Source: Acidobacteriota bacterium
GTDB taxonomy: Bacteria > Acidobacteriota > Blastocatellia > Pyrinomonadales > Pyrinomonadaceae
Length of the DNA stretch: 64,000 bases
Direction: 5' to 3'
Assembly: GCA_003222895.1 (NCBI GenBank)
Contig: QHXI01000079.1
Location: forward strand, 1 to 64,000
The number at the start of each line of letters is the position of its first letter. Position 1 is the stretch's first letter. A model generated the notes under the pieces. It did not search any database. It was not told where the DNA came from and worked only from the letters and a program-made list of their open reading frames with translations. The translations under genes and the position numbers were made by a program. Positions 16,530-24,709 of this stretch are shown here, in pieces.

Positions 16530-17193
16530 GAAATTGTTTCCGCGAACATTTAAGCATACGATTTGCGGTCAGCAAACTTTGAGGAGCAGAGGGAGCATCT
16601 GTCGCACGCTTCAGAGAGAATGCGTAGGGGAATTCTCCGCATAACAATCGCGCCGCGATCGTGCCCAACATACTTTAGGAATTAATGTCGCGCGCGCGCG
16701 CGACGTCACTATGCATAAGCTGGCAAGATAAGCACGAACATCTGGAAAGTTCCCTATCAATGACCACTAAGTTATTCTCTCAGTGGAACTTCATCTCTAC
16801 GGCAACAAATTACTTGACAAGAAATTCGGGGGGGATAGTATGCGGCGGTCACATAGCCTTTTGTCGACTAGTGGCAACCAAGCACAGACCGACGCGGCCC
16901 CGAAAATCAAACTCAGAAGACACCGATGACCTCACTTCTCCGACGCCAATCTTTCCCGTTACTGAACCAGATCGTTTGGCACTTGCGCGCCGTGGGAGAG
17001 CGTTCAAGAGTGTCTTTGGAGGAATACTGAAAGGCCGATCATCACAAGCGCGTGATGACCGAGCCTAATTGGAAGGGCCTCTCTCGCGCTTTGCACATCC
17101 GTGCGGAGCACGTGGCCTAAACCTTTTCATCACCGGCTTTGGCCGCTTCACGGCTACTAAGCTATGAATCAAACCAGCCAAAGGAGATCATCA
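16530..17193. other. Intergenic region with one good promoter and no confident gene
   Basis: 664 bases between pcrA (leftward) and the secreted-protein genes (rightward). It holds a CG dinucleotide run within a palindrome (GTCGCGCGCGCGCGAC, 16687-16702), a sigma-70-like promoter (16814-16841) and a hairpin with TCATCAC/GTGATGA arms inside GGC/GCC flanks (about 17033-17065). If that promoter serves the gene at 17194, the transcript has a ~350-base leader. Two very short overlapping frames (starts 16840 and 16926) are noted but not called. Confidence 0.5.
16814..16841 (+). promoter_or_regulatory. Sigma-70-type promoter
   Basis: TTGACA (16814-16819), a 16-base spacer containing a run of seven G, then TAGTAT (16836-16841). 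The -35 is a perfect match and the -10 matches five of six. It faces the three-gene secreted-protein cluster beginning at 17194. Confidence 0.55.
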
Positions 17194-17823
17194 ATGAAAC
17201 TTTCAAGAAAGCAAAAGCTCGCCTTCGTGGCTGCGGCAGTGTCACTGGCTATAGGCATTTCAGCCTACACACTATTCGCCGTCGCTGCCGGCCACAAACA
17301 AACGAGTATCCCACAGGACAACACGACGACGCTCAGATGGGCGCCGCACCCAGCGCCGATCAATTCCAAGGACTCAAGATTCAAACTCCAGTTAACTGAT
17401 CTCGCGGCCTCTGGCGATTGGATCGTTGGGGTTCAACCCACAGAAGGGAACGAACCAGAGACAATCTCCGTCGGACTGGTGTCGTGGGGAACTCCCTCGC
17501 CGAACGAAACGATGGCGAAGAAAGCCATTAGCGCCGCGGTGATTTCGCAAATAGAAGATTTGCCGCTTGACGGAATCCAATCACGGCCGGGCCTCGTCAC
17601 TCTCAATGGACTGGGCCAACTTTCACGATCGCAAAGCGTGGTTGTCCAGCTAAAGGTCGCTCCGGGAACGAAGGTGCGCATCCTGAACCACGACCGAGAA
17701 TTTGCGAACGACGCCGAACCTGAAGGTTTGATCATTCACAATGGCACGATCACGTCCGGTCCACCTAAGGGCATCAAATCCTTACTGGCGCATTTGACGC
17801 GCTCCAAGATGCTCCACTCTTGA
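17194..17823 (+). CDS. Secreted or membrane-anchored protein, unknown function
   Basis: 209 residues from the ATG at 17194, which has AAAGGAG a few bases upstream; an earlier in-frame ATG at 17164 lacks one. The N-terminus is basic then hydrophobic (KLAFVAAAVSLAIGISAYTLFAVAAG), a signal peptide or anchor. The rest is soluble and beta-rich with no cysteine. No family recognised. It leads a cluster of three small exported proteins on the same strand, 15 bases before the next gene, so the products probably act together outside the cytoplasm. Confidence 0.6.
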   Translation: MKLSRKQKLAFVAAAVSLAIGISAYTLFAVAAGHKQTSIPQDNTTTLRWAPHPAPINSKDSRFKLQLTDLAASGDWIVGVQPTEGNEPETISVGLVSWGTPSPNETMAKKAISAAVISQIEDLPLDGIQSRPGLVTLNGLGQLSRSQSVVVQLKVAPGTKVRILNHDREFANDAEPEGLIIHNGTITSGPPKGIKSLLAHLTRSKMLHS

Positions 17824-17838
17824 AAAGAGAACATCCCC

Positions 17839-18132
17839 ATGAAACCTCTCAGTCTCGTTTTGAGTATTTTTTTGGCTCTCGGCACTTCAGTAGTTTCGAG
17901 GGCCGCAAGCGGTAACGCAGCTCGCCCCAATTCCGTTCCGTCCAATGGGAGCGCCGCCAACGAGGGCTGCTCCTGGGACATTTCCGAAGAGGAAACTGAC
18001 AACTCCTGGTGCGCGTCGCTGACTGTTATGTGCGATGACGGCAGCGCCTGTTTCTTAACTGTTTGTCTCTATGATCCCAGCGGCGATGCCGAGATCATAC
18101 AAACGGTGACTTGGGGATGCACCGAAAACTAG
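17839..18132 (+). CDS. Small secreted acidic cysteine-rich protein
   Basis: 97 residues: a signal peptide (MKPLSLVLSIFLALGTSVVSRAAS) and a ~73-residue mature part with six cysteines in the last ~55 residues (GCSW, WCAS, MCDD, ACFL, VCLY, GCTE). That is an even number and would suit three disulfides. The mature region is strongly acidic. No family recognised; the shape is that of a small disulfide-stabilised exported protein. It follows the 17194 gene by 15 bases, with only a weak ribosome-binding sequence (AAAAGAGAA), so it may be coupled. A bacteriocin-like role is possible but nothing supports it specifically: no maturation or export genes are adjacent. Confidence 0.6.
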   Translation: MKPLSLVLSIFLALGTSVVSRAASGNAARPNSVPSNGSAANEGCSWDISEEETDNSWCASLTVMCDDGSACFLTVCLYDPSGDAEIIQTVTWGCTEN

Positions 18133-18267
18133 TCGATGATAGGAGTGTGGTGGCCTCGGCCATCCGGGAGAGGCCACTGCATCCCAGTTATTTCGTCGAG
18201 GAAAAATTCGATCGGAAACGGCCACTCTTTCTCTGATACAATCGAGGAAGTGGCCGGGAGGTATGAA

Positions 18268-18696
18268 ATGCGATATGTATTGATTGTCGGTGTGATCCTG
18301 CTCAGTGCTTCCTCACTTTTTTCTCAGAACCGGGACCTTGGTCGATTGGGCACGCCACAGGCCGAGAGCAAATCACGAATCCCGGATGATTGCTTGAGTG
18401 GCGCGCGTGTGGAAGGGTGTCGCTTTGCAATGCCGCTTCCGTCTTTGGATGAGTTTCTAAACAGCGGCGACCGTCTCGTGTTTGTTGATGGCGCGTTACG
18501 AACCAAAGGCCTCGCGGGGCTTTACGCAACGCCTGGCGGAGGAGCCAGCGGTTGCTTCAGTGCGGCGATACAAAAAAGAGTCGACCAGCTACGAGAGTTC
18601 ACTCCTAACCTTGGCGACGTCCCGAAACCGGCAGAAGACCCTGACTATTGGCGCTTTCGCGCTCAAAGAGTCCTAAGACAAACTCGGTATTACTGA
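18268..18696 (+). CDS. Small secreted protein, unknown function
   Basis: 142 residues from the ATG at 18268. GGGAGG lies six bases upstream and a signal peptide follows (MRYVLIVGVILLSASSLFSQ). The mature part has three cysteines (DDC, EGC, SGC) and a C-terminus rich in Arg, Tyr and Trp. No family recognised. It is third in the row of small exported proteins that starts at 17194, but 135 bases separate it from the second, so it may have its own promoter. Confidence 0.55.
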   Translation: MRYVLIVGVILLSASSLFSQNRDLGRLGTPQAESKSRIPDDCLSGARVEGCRFAMPLPSLDEFLNSGDRLVFVDGALRTKGLAGLYATPGGGASGCFSAAIQKRVDQLREFTPNLGDVPKPAEDPDYWRFRAQRVLRQTRYY

Positions 18697-18775
18697 ACTT
18701 CGACTTAAGTCGACACAACGGTCGCCACCGATGTTGCTCCCCGCGGGATGTAGTCCACGGTGCCGGACGGCTTCT

Positions 18776-18925
18776 TCACGCCCGTTTGAAATACTGCACC
18801 TCTCGTTCATGCTTCTTGGCCCCTTCCTTAGTGTCGAACGTCCCGAGGTTCCGGCGTTTACCGGTCTTTGGATCCTTCTTCCGCGAATAGAGTCGATACT
18901 TTCCTGATTTCAGTTTTCTGATCAT
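18776..18925 (-). CDS. 49-residue basic protein, integrase N-terminal-like
   Basis: A frame of 49 codons plus stop beginning at the ATG at 18925, with GGAAGGGG upstream on the minus strand. It reads MIRKLKSGKYRLYSRK, then KDPKTGKRRNLGTFDT and KEGAKKHEREVQYFKRA. The pattern of short strands ending in a G-T/S-F-x-T turn followed by a helix with AxxHE resembles the DNA-binding arm domain of phage-type integrases, but there is no catalytic domain. Very similar stand-alone proteins occur in many environmental bacteria, to my knowledge without an assigned role. It is convergent with the gene ending at 18696. Confidence 0.7.
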   Translation of the reverse strand: MIRKLKSGKYRLYSRKKDPKTGKRRNLGTFDTKEGAKKHEREVQYFKRA

Positions 18926-19142
18926 AAGACCCCTTCCCTTCGGTTGGCTAAAGCTTAGCCTAACCCACTACAAACGAGTAAATGCGAGACGCCACGATTG
19001 AAAGCAGTGCCTTACGGCGCGTTAGATCTATAGGGGAGTGTCTTGAATCCGCAAAGGATTAGAGGGACAATGCGCGCTGTTCTAAGAAAGCCGCGGCCGT
19101 CCTCGAGCGATCTTTGCAAACGGTCGCTCACTCTATGCCACC

Positions 19143-22100
19143 ATGCCCGGATCGCTGATCGGACAAACAGTCTCGCATTATCGCATTCTCCAACAACTCG
19201 GCGAAGGCGGAATGGGTGTCGTGTATTTGGCTGAGGACATCTTGCTGGGCCGCCGCGTGGCAATCAAAACGTTGCATTCACGCACCGGACAAGACCCTCA
19301 ATTTCGCGCCCGCTTTCTCCGCGAAGCTCGCGCCGTTTCCGCACTATCGCATCCGCACATTGCGATCATTTACGACTATGGAGAGACGGAAGACGGCGAG
19401 CCCTACATCGTCATGGAGTTAATTAAAGGTGAAACACTCGGCCAGCTGATGCTAACCGAGAAGTTAACCGTCGCGCGAAGCATCGAGATCATCAGACAAG
19501 TCGGCGAAGCCCTGGCGGAAGCGCATCATCACGGAATAATTCATCGCGATATCAAACCAACGAACGTGGCCATCAACGAACGCGGGCGGGTAAAAGTTCT
19601 CGACTTCGGGCTCGCCAAACAAGTGGCGCTTTCCCCGGAAGCTGACACTGGTCCCGACCAACAGACTCTCCTGGTTTCGCATACGCGCGAAGGTGTGATC
19701 GTGGGCACGCCTTTATATTTGTCACCGGAACAAGCTTTAGGCAACGAGATCGATGGGCGGGCCGATCTGTTTTCGCTTGGCAGTTTGCTCTACGAATGCA
19801 TTGCCGGGAAACCGCCTTTCTTTGGAAAGAGCACGGCAGATATTTGCGCGAAAGTACTTCGCGACGATCCGCCGCCGCCTTCCAGCCTTAATCGAGATGT
19901 CTCGAAAGGTCTAGATCGAGTGACGCTGAAGTGTCTGGCGAAAAAGCCTGAAGCACGATACCAGACTGCGGATGAGCTGGTCGGCGCGCTCGAGCGAATT
20001 CAATCTGATCTGGACAGTGATGCAACGAACACCGTGACGCGTTTAGTTCCGTCCACTGCAGTACCGCGCCCGTCAGCCACACTTGCCACCATTTCAGATA
20101 TTTTTCGGCGACCGCGGTTGCCAATCGGCTACGTCGCGGTGGCTGTCGTCGCACTTCTCAGCTTGATTATCGGCGTTTGGTATTTCGCGCGCGCCCGCCC
20201 ACATCAACCAAACGCGGAAGCGTTGCGCCTTTATGAAGCCGGCGCAAATGCTTTACGAGCAGGCGCGTACTTTCAGGCCAGCAAAGCTCTTTCTCTCTCG
20301 ACTGCGAACGACGATCAGTTTGCGTTGGCCCACGCTCGTTTGGCTGAAGCGTGGATGGAGTTGGATTACAGCGACCGCGCCAAGGACGAGCTATTGCGCG
20401 CCGGCGAGCTGTCACCCAACCGCTCGCTGTTTACGGCCGTCGATGCGCTTTACCTGGATGCGATAACAGCAACCGTCCGCCGCGATTTCGCAAAAGCAGA
20501 GTCGGCCTATGGTAACCTCACGAAGCTACAACCGAACCAGCCTTATGTTTACGTAGACTTGGGACGCGCCTACGAAAAGAACAACGAATCAGACAAGGCG
20601 ATCGAAAGCTATACAACAGCAACGCAGAAAGACCCCCAGAACGCGACTGCGTTTCTGCGGATCGGTGTGCTGCAAGGCCGCCGACACAATCTGTCCGAAG
20701 CCAACGCCACTTTTGATAAGGCTGATACGATTTATCAGGCGTTGGGAAACATTGAAGGACGCGCTGAGGTTGCGCTGCAACGTGGCGTGCTGCTGAACGA
20801 TATCGCGGGCAAGGTGATTGAGGCGCGCAACCAACTGGAACAGGCGCGCGAAATGGCCAAGGTCATTAACAACCCGTACCAGCAGATCAAAATCCTCTTC
20901 CAACTAAGCAGCGTGGCGACCAAAGAAGGCAACACCGATCAGGCCGAACAATACATTCGCCAGGCCGGCGAGCTGGCTCAGGCCAATCAAATGGAGAGCA
21001 TGATCGCGCGTGGCAACAATGAAATGGGCACGGTTCTGCTTGGGCGCGGCAACTACACCGAAGCTGAGAAATATTTTCAGCAGGCCCTGGAAGCGGCGCA
21101 GCGTTACGGCGGGAAACAGAACGAAGCGCGGGCACGCCTGTCTCTCGGCAGTCTCTACATCCAACGGGGCGAAGCTGATCGCGGTTTGGGGTTTGTGAAC
21201 CAGGCCCTGGCGTTTTACCAACTCGGAGCGTATCGCACTGAAACTTCACAGGGGTTACTTCTGCGCGCTCGAGCTTTGAAACAAAAGGGAGACTACGCGG
21301 CAGCGCTGCAATCGTTCCGGGATCAATTAAAGCTCGCTGAACAAACTGGCGACCAATCGCAGATCGCATATTCGCACGGCGCCATCGGCGGCATCATGAT
21401 GATTCAGGAACAATACGCCGAGGCCCGCCAGCATTTCGAAGAAGGTCGTGCGCGATACAAAGCGTCGGGAAATCAGTTGTATGAAGGCTATGCCTTAATG
21501 AATCTCGGCGAGGCGCTGTGGAAACTCGGCAACTACGATGAGTCACGCAAGATGTTGGACCAGGCATCAGTAATCGCTAATCAAACGCCCGCCTCCTTCG
21601 TGGCGTTACAAGCGCAGATTGCCTTGAATCGCGCAGAGATCGCCATGAACAATCGCAATTTCGCGGAAGCCGGCGCCAAGGCGAAACTAGCGCTTGATTT
21701 GGCTGGCACCGAAGACAAAGCTATCGCCGCAGAGGCGAACAGTCTAGTCGGCTTGTCGCAGGTGCTGGCAGGACGCTCCGAGGCTGGCTTGGCCCTGTGC
21801 CAGCAGGCCAGTGATGCAGCAGCGACTCTCAGCGATCCGTTGCTAACAGCCGAATCTCAGCTCGAGTTGGCGGAAGCGGCGCTGGCGGCCGGAGACGCAA
21901 AGCGCGCAGTTGAAAACGCGCGCATGGCTCAAAACTTTTTCGCAAACAGCGCCATGATGGAACGGAATTGGCGAGCCTCATTACTCGCAGGGATAGCCAG
22001 CGAGAAACTTCTCGATCACGATAGCGCCCGGACGTATTTCAAGAAGGCCGGCGATGCTTTCTCATCGTTGGAACAAAAATGGGGCGCAGAAACCTTCAAG

Positions 22101-22172
22101 GCTTATCAGGCGCGTCCTGATGTTCAATTCTACCGAAGACAACTGGAGCAAAGTTCCGCATCGGTTCGGTAG
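19143..22172 (+). CDS. Membrane Ser/Thr protein kinase with TPR sensor domain
   Basis: 1009 residues. The Hanks-type kinase domain spans about residues 12-275: glycine loop GEGGMG (20-25), ATP-binding Lys42 in VAIK, catalytic HRDIKPTN with Asp136, then LDFG and the activation-segment end GTPLYLSPEQ. All catalytic residues are present. One transmembrane helix (about 323-347, GYVAVAVVALLSLIIGVWYF) separates it from ~650 residues of tandem TPR repeats that probably face the periplasm. The family phosphorylates Ser/Thr of cytosolic targets in response to signals sensed outside. The lysine-rich small protein 37 bases downstream may be a partner or substrate (inference). Confidence 0.93.
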   Translation: MPGSLIGQTVSHYRILQQLGEGGMGVVYLAEDILLGRRVAIKTLHSRTGQDPQFRARFLREARAVSALSHPHIAIIYDYGETEDGEPYIVMELIKGETLGQLMLTEKLTVARSIEIIRQVGEALAEAHHHGIIHRDIKPTNVAINERGRVKVLDFGLAKQVALSPEADTGPDQQTLLVSHTREGVIVGTPLYLSPEQALGNEIDGRADLFSLGSLLYECIAGKPPFFGKSTADICAKVLRDDPPPPSSLNRDVSKGLDRVTLKCLAKKPEARYQTADELVGALERIQSDLDSDATNTVTRLVPSTAVPRPSATLATISDIFRRPRLPIGYVAVAVVALLSLIIGVWYFARARPHQPNAEALRLYEAGANALRAGAYFQASKALSLSTANDDQFALAHARLAEAWMELDYSDRAKDELLRAGELSPNRSLFTAVDALYLDAITATVRRDFAKAESAYGNLTKLQPNQPYVYVDLGRAYEKNNESDKAIESYTTATQKDPQNATAFLRIGVLQGRRHNLSEANATFDKADTIYQALGNIEGRAEVALQRGVLLNDIAGKVIEARNQLEQAREMAKVINNPYQQIKILFQLSSVATKEGNTDQAEQYIRQAGELAQANQMESMIARGNNEMGTVLLGRGNYTEAEKYFQQALEAAQRYGGKQNEARARLSLGSLYIQRGEADRGLGFVNQALAFYQLGAYRTETSQGLLLRARALKQKGDYAAALQSFRDQLKLAEQTGDQSQIAYSHGAIGGIMMIQEQYAEARQHFEEGRARYKASGNQLYEGYALMNLGEALWKLGNYDESRKMLDQASVIANQTPASFVALQAQIALNRAEIAMNNRNFAEAGAKAKLALDLAGTEDKAIAAEANSLVGLSQVLAGRSEAGLALCQQASDAAATLSDPLLTAESQLELAEAALAAGDAKRAVENARMAQNFFANSAMMERNWRASLLAGIASEKLLDHDSARTYFKKAGDAFSSLEQKWGAETFKAYQARPDVQFYRRQLEQSSASVR

Positions 22173-22209
22173 CCAACCTCAACCCCCATGTCAAACAAGG
22201 AGAATTACG

Positions 22210-22560
22210 ATGGCAACTAAGAAGACGACCAAAAAGAAACGAAAAAGCCACTTGGATGTTGGCAGTGATCCACCGATTCTGGTCGGTGGCGGAGGTTCGT
22301 CGTATGTTTGGGTGAACTTTAATGAAGGCCAAACGGGAGTGAACCCTAACGGCATTTCTCCAGACGCTCCATCGCCTTCTACGAAGAGTAAGTATTCCTG
22401 TTCGAAAATTACGAACACGCCCGTCCGACTATATTTTAACGATGGCGCGACCCCAGGCCGGGCAGGTGAGCAGCCCTTGCCCATAGTGAATAACAAGACA
22501 TGGTATATCCGGTTCGGCACGCCTGGCTCACTGCGACGTCGGAAAGCGGCTAAGAAATAA
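22210..22560 (+). CDS. Small protein with lysine-rich ends, unknown function
   Basis: 116 residues from the ATG at 22210; AAGGAG lies eight bases upstream. The N-terminus is a lysine patch (MATKKTTKKKRKS) and the C-terminus is also basic (LRRRKAAKK). The middle is a beta-rich, Gly/Asn/Pro-containing stretch (ILVGGGGSSYVWVNFNEG). No signal peptide or membrane segment. No family recognised. It follows the kinase gene closely and on the same strand, which suggests a functional tie such as a substrate or nucleic-acid-binding effector. It overlaps the end of mug by 11 bases, tail to tail. Confidence 0.55.
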   Translation: MATKKTTKKKRKSHLDVGSDPPILVGGGGSSYVWVNFNEGQTGVNPNGISPDAPSPSTKSKYSCSKITNTPVRLYFNDGATPGRAGEQPLPIVNNKTWYIRFGTPGSLRRRKAAKK

Positions 22561-23116
22561 CGTCCGCTTTGGCTCGCAGCTCGCGAAACAAACGCACCAG
22601 TTCCGGCAACTGGTAATTCGCATTCAGACCGCTCGGGTTTGGCAGCACCCACACCCGGGCGGAATGAATTTTTTCAGCTTGCTCGCCAACGGCTGCCTTC
22701 GGCTGGTTGAATGCGTGCCGATAAGCTCCCACGCCGAGAATGGCGACGACGCGCGGCCGATATCGCTTAACTTTTTGCGCCAGCAATCGTCCGCCCGCCG
22801 CGAAATCTTCTTTGGTCAATTCAGCCGCCGACGCCGTAGCGTGCGGCACGACGTTGCTCATTCCAATACCCAATTTCAAAAGCTCACGTTCGTCAAATGG
22901 CGAAATCAATCGATCCGTAAATCCCGATTTGTGCAGCGCCGGCCAAAAGCGATTGCCCGGCCTCGCAAAGTGGTGTCCGACGGCTGCGGTATAAAGCCCG
23001 GGATTGATTCCACAGAAGAGCACTCGCAGGTTTGGGGCGATCACGTCGGGTAGTGTCTTACCAACCGCTTCGAGCAGTTGCTCCTTGGTTGGCTTGAACG
23101 GCTTGCTCGGTTTCAT
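22550..23116 (-). CDS. mug: G:T/U mismatch-specific DNA glycosylase
   Basis: 188 residues, the usual size for Mug/TDG-family uracil-DNA glycosylases, which excise uracil or thymine opposite guanine. The active-site motif GINPG (in VLFCGINPGLYTAAVGHHFARPGNRFW) and the minor-groove loop NPSGLN near the end are both present. The two motifs together are specific to this family. The start at 23116 is only 22 bases from the divergent ligase start, so the two repair genes share a very compact control region. Confidence 0.93.
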   Translation of the reverse strand: MKPSKPFKPTKEQLLEAVGKTLPDVIAPNLRVLFCGINPGLYTAAVGHHFARPGNRFWPALHKSGFTDRLISPFDERELLKLGIGMSNVVPHATASAAELTKEDFAAGGRLLAQKVKRYRPRVVAILGVGAYRHAFNQPKAAVGEQAEKIHSARVWVLPNPSGLNANYQLPELVRLFRELRAKADVIS

Positions 23117-23138
23117 GAGCGGCTCTTAGACTAACACC

Positions 23139-24167
23139 ATGAAACGGAAAACAGCGCCGACGATTTGCGCGGCAGCACGAAAGACACGCATGCCTTCCGT
23201 CATTCATCCGATGCTGGCCACGTTGGTTGATGATCCGTTTTCTGATCCTGACTGGATATTCGAAACCAAGTGGGATGGCTTTCGATCGGTTTGCTTTGTT
23301 AAGAACGGCACAGCCCGATTCGTCTCGCGCAATCAGATCGAGATGACGCCGCAGTATCCCGAACTGGCAAACCTGGCGAAACAAATCGATGCGAAAGAAG
23401 CGATCCTCGACGGCGAGATCGTGGCGCTTGATGAACACGGGATGCCTCGGTTCCAACTCTTGCAACCACGCGTCGGGCGAAAAAGCGGCATCGACACTCT
23501 GCGCGGGACTGCGCAGATTGTCTATTTCGTTTTCGATCTGCTTTACGTCGATGGCTACGATCTAATGCAATGCTCTGTCGTAGAAAGGAAAGCAAAGCTC
23601 GCGGAAATGCTTCGGCCGTCGACCTTTATCAAACTTTCAGAACACGTCGAAGGCGAGGGCGAAGCCTTCTTTCGCCAGATCGAAAAGTTTCATCTGGAAG
23701 GCCTGATGGCCAAGCGCGCAGCGAGCAAGTACGTGCAGAAACGTAGCTCCGACTGGCTGAAGATCAAAACCGTCATACGTTCGGAAGTTGTGATTGGCGG
23801 CTACACGCAACCGCGCGGCACGCGTTCGTATTTCGGTTCGCTGGTTTGTGGCCTGTATCGCGGCGGCGACTTGCATTACGTCGCGCACGTCGGCGGCGGC
23901 TTCAATGAACGGACGCTGGCGTCGACTTACAAACTTATGCAGCCTTTGAAAATTGATAAGAGCCCGTTCGTCGACGCACCCAAAACGAACGAACCGGTTC
24001 AATGGCTCAAGCCGAAACTGGTCGCCGAGGTGAAGTTTTCTGAATGGACTGCGGACAAGCGTCTGCGTCATCCGGTGTTCATCGGAATGCGTGAAGACAA
24101 GAAAGCCAAAGACTGTCGATTCGAAATCGAAAAAGATACAAGGAGAGTCGTAAGGGGGCGTCAGTGA
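23139..24167 (+). CDS. ATP-dependent DNA ligase (LigD ligase-domain type)
   Basis: 342 residues. The nucleotidyl-transfer motif KWDGFR (Lys44 the likely AMP acceptor) is followed by LDGEIV, YFVFDLLY, EGLMAKR and the motif V region SSDWLKIK; an OB-fold domain completes it. It is the size of a stand-alone ligase domain: the polymerase and phosphoesterase modules of full LigD are absent. It seals nicks or ends in DNA using ATP, in repair or non-homologous end joining if a Ku partner exists elsewhere. It is divergent from mug. Confidence 0.9.
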   Translation: MKRKTAPTICAAARKTRMPSVIHPMLATLVDDPFSDPDWIFETKWDGFRSVCFVKNGTARFVSRNQIEMTPQYPELANLAKQIDAKEAILDGEIVALDEHGMPRFQLLQPRVGRKSGIDTLRGTAQIVYFVFDLLYVDGYDLMQCSVVERKAKLAEMLRPSTFIKLSEHVEGEGEAFFRQIEKFHLEGLMAKRAASKYVQKRSSDWLKIKTVIRSEVVIGGYTQPRGTRSYFGSLVCGLYRGGDLHYVAHVGGGFNERTLASTYKLMQPLKIDKSPFVDAPKTNEPVQWLKPKLVAEVKFSEWTADKRLRHPVFIGMREDKKAKDCRFEIEKDTRRVVRGRQ

Positions 24168-24206
24168 ACTCCACCCGGCACGTCCTTGCGTCGCGACGGA
24201 ACCAGA

Positions 24207-24458
24207 TCAATTCAGCCATTGGGCGACGCCGCCATGATGAGAACAAGTGCCACGATGATTTTGGCTGAAACTGAATGATCCATCTCGACATTTGGCGGTA
24301 GCGCCGGATGGTACGCTCCTGCTGAACACTGGCCGGTGTACTCGATGCCCTTCGACGTTTCTATAATACCTATGTCGATGGCGGTTTTGGCCGAATGCCG
24401 CCGAGACGAGCAAAACAAAAGCAAGCAACAGGGTTGTTATGGATCTACCGAACTTCAT
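24207..24458 (-). CDS. Small secreted DUF3761-like protein
   Basis: 83 residues. A signal peptide (MKFGRSITTLLLAFVLLVSA) is followed by a His/Arg-rich stretch and a C-terminal CRDGSFSFSQNHRGTCSHH with GGVAQWLN at the end, the hallmark of DUF3761 proteins (two Cys, HHGGV ending in WL). Function unknown in the family. AAGGA precedes the ATG and a promoter-like pair is visible at 24509-24537. It is convergent with the ligase gene. Confidence 0.7.
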   Translation of the reverse strand: MKFGRSITTLLLAFVLLVSAAFGQNRHRHRYYRNVEGHRVHRPVFSRSVPSGATAKCRDGSFSFSQNHRGTCSHHGGVAQWLN

Positions 24459-24508
24459 AGCATACGTCCTTTCAGTTCGCGCGAGAGTAATGACGTTAAA
24501 TGAAGCGA

Positions 24509-24537
24509 AGCTTACGGTTCGTACAACTTGATGTCAA
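24509..24537 (-). promoter_or_regulatory. Sigma-70-type promoter for the DUF3761 gene
   Basis: Minus strand TTGACA (24537-24532), a 17-base spacer and TAAGCT (24514-24509), about 50 bases ahead of the start codon at 24458. The -35 is perfect and the -10 is moderate. Confidence 0.45.
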
Positions 24538-24665
24538 TTGGTCTGAAAATATTTGGCAAGAACGAATTCTTGGGGATATTTGTTTATGAGATGGCGGGTC
24601 GGACGGTTCTGGCGTATCTCTGGGAGTAATCGGTTTGGTGGGACAAGGCCGCACGCATAAAACAA

Positions 24666-24685
24666 AGGCGGGCAATAGCCCGCCT
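24666..24685 (-). terminator. Intrinsic terminator of lexA
   Basis: AGGCGGGC and GCCCGCCT pair in an 8-bp stem with a four-base loop. On the minus strand it is followed by TTTGTTTT. It lies 24 bases beyond the lexA stop. Confidence 0.85.
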
Positions 24686-24709
24686 CTAAACCTGGCTTAT
24701 TAACTCAGC

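Noticed and set aside
16687-16702. Alternating CG palindrome as a regulatory or Z-DNA site
   Set aside because: Short simple-sequence run with no supporting context.
16840-17030. Two coupled mini-ORFs (about 29 and 34 residues) after the 16814 promoter
   Set aside because: The first starts inside the -10 box and neither has a ribosome-binding site; kept only as a note.
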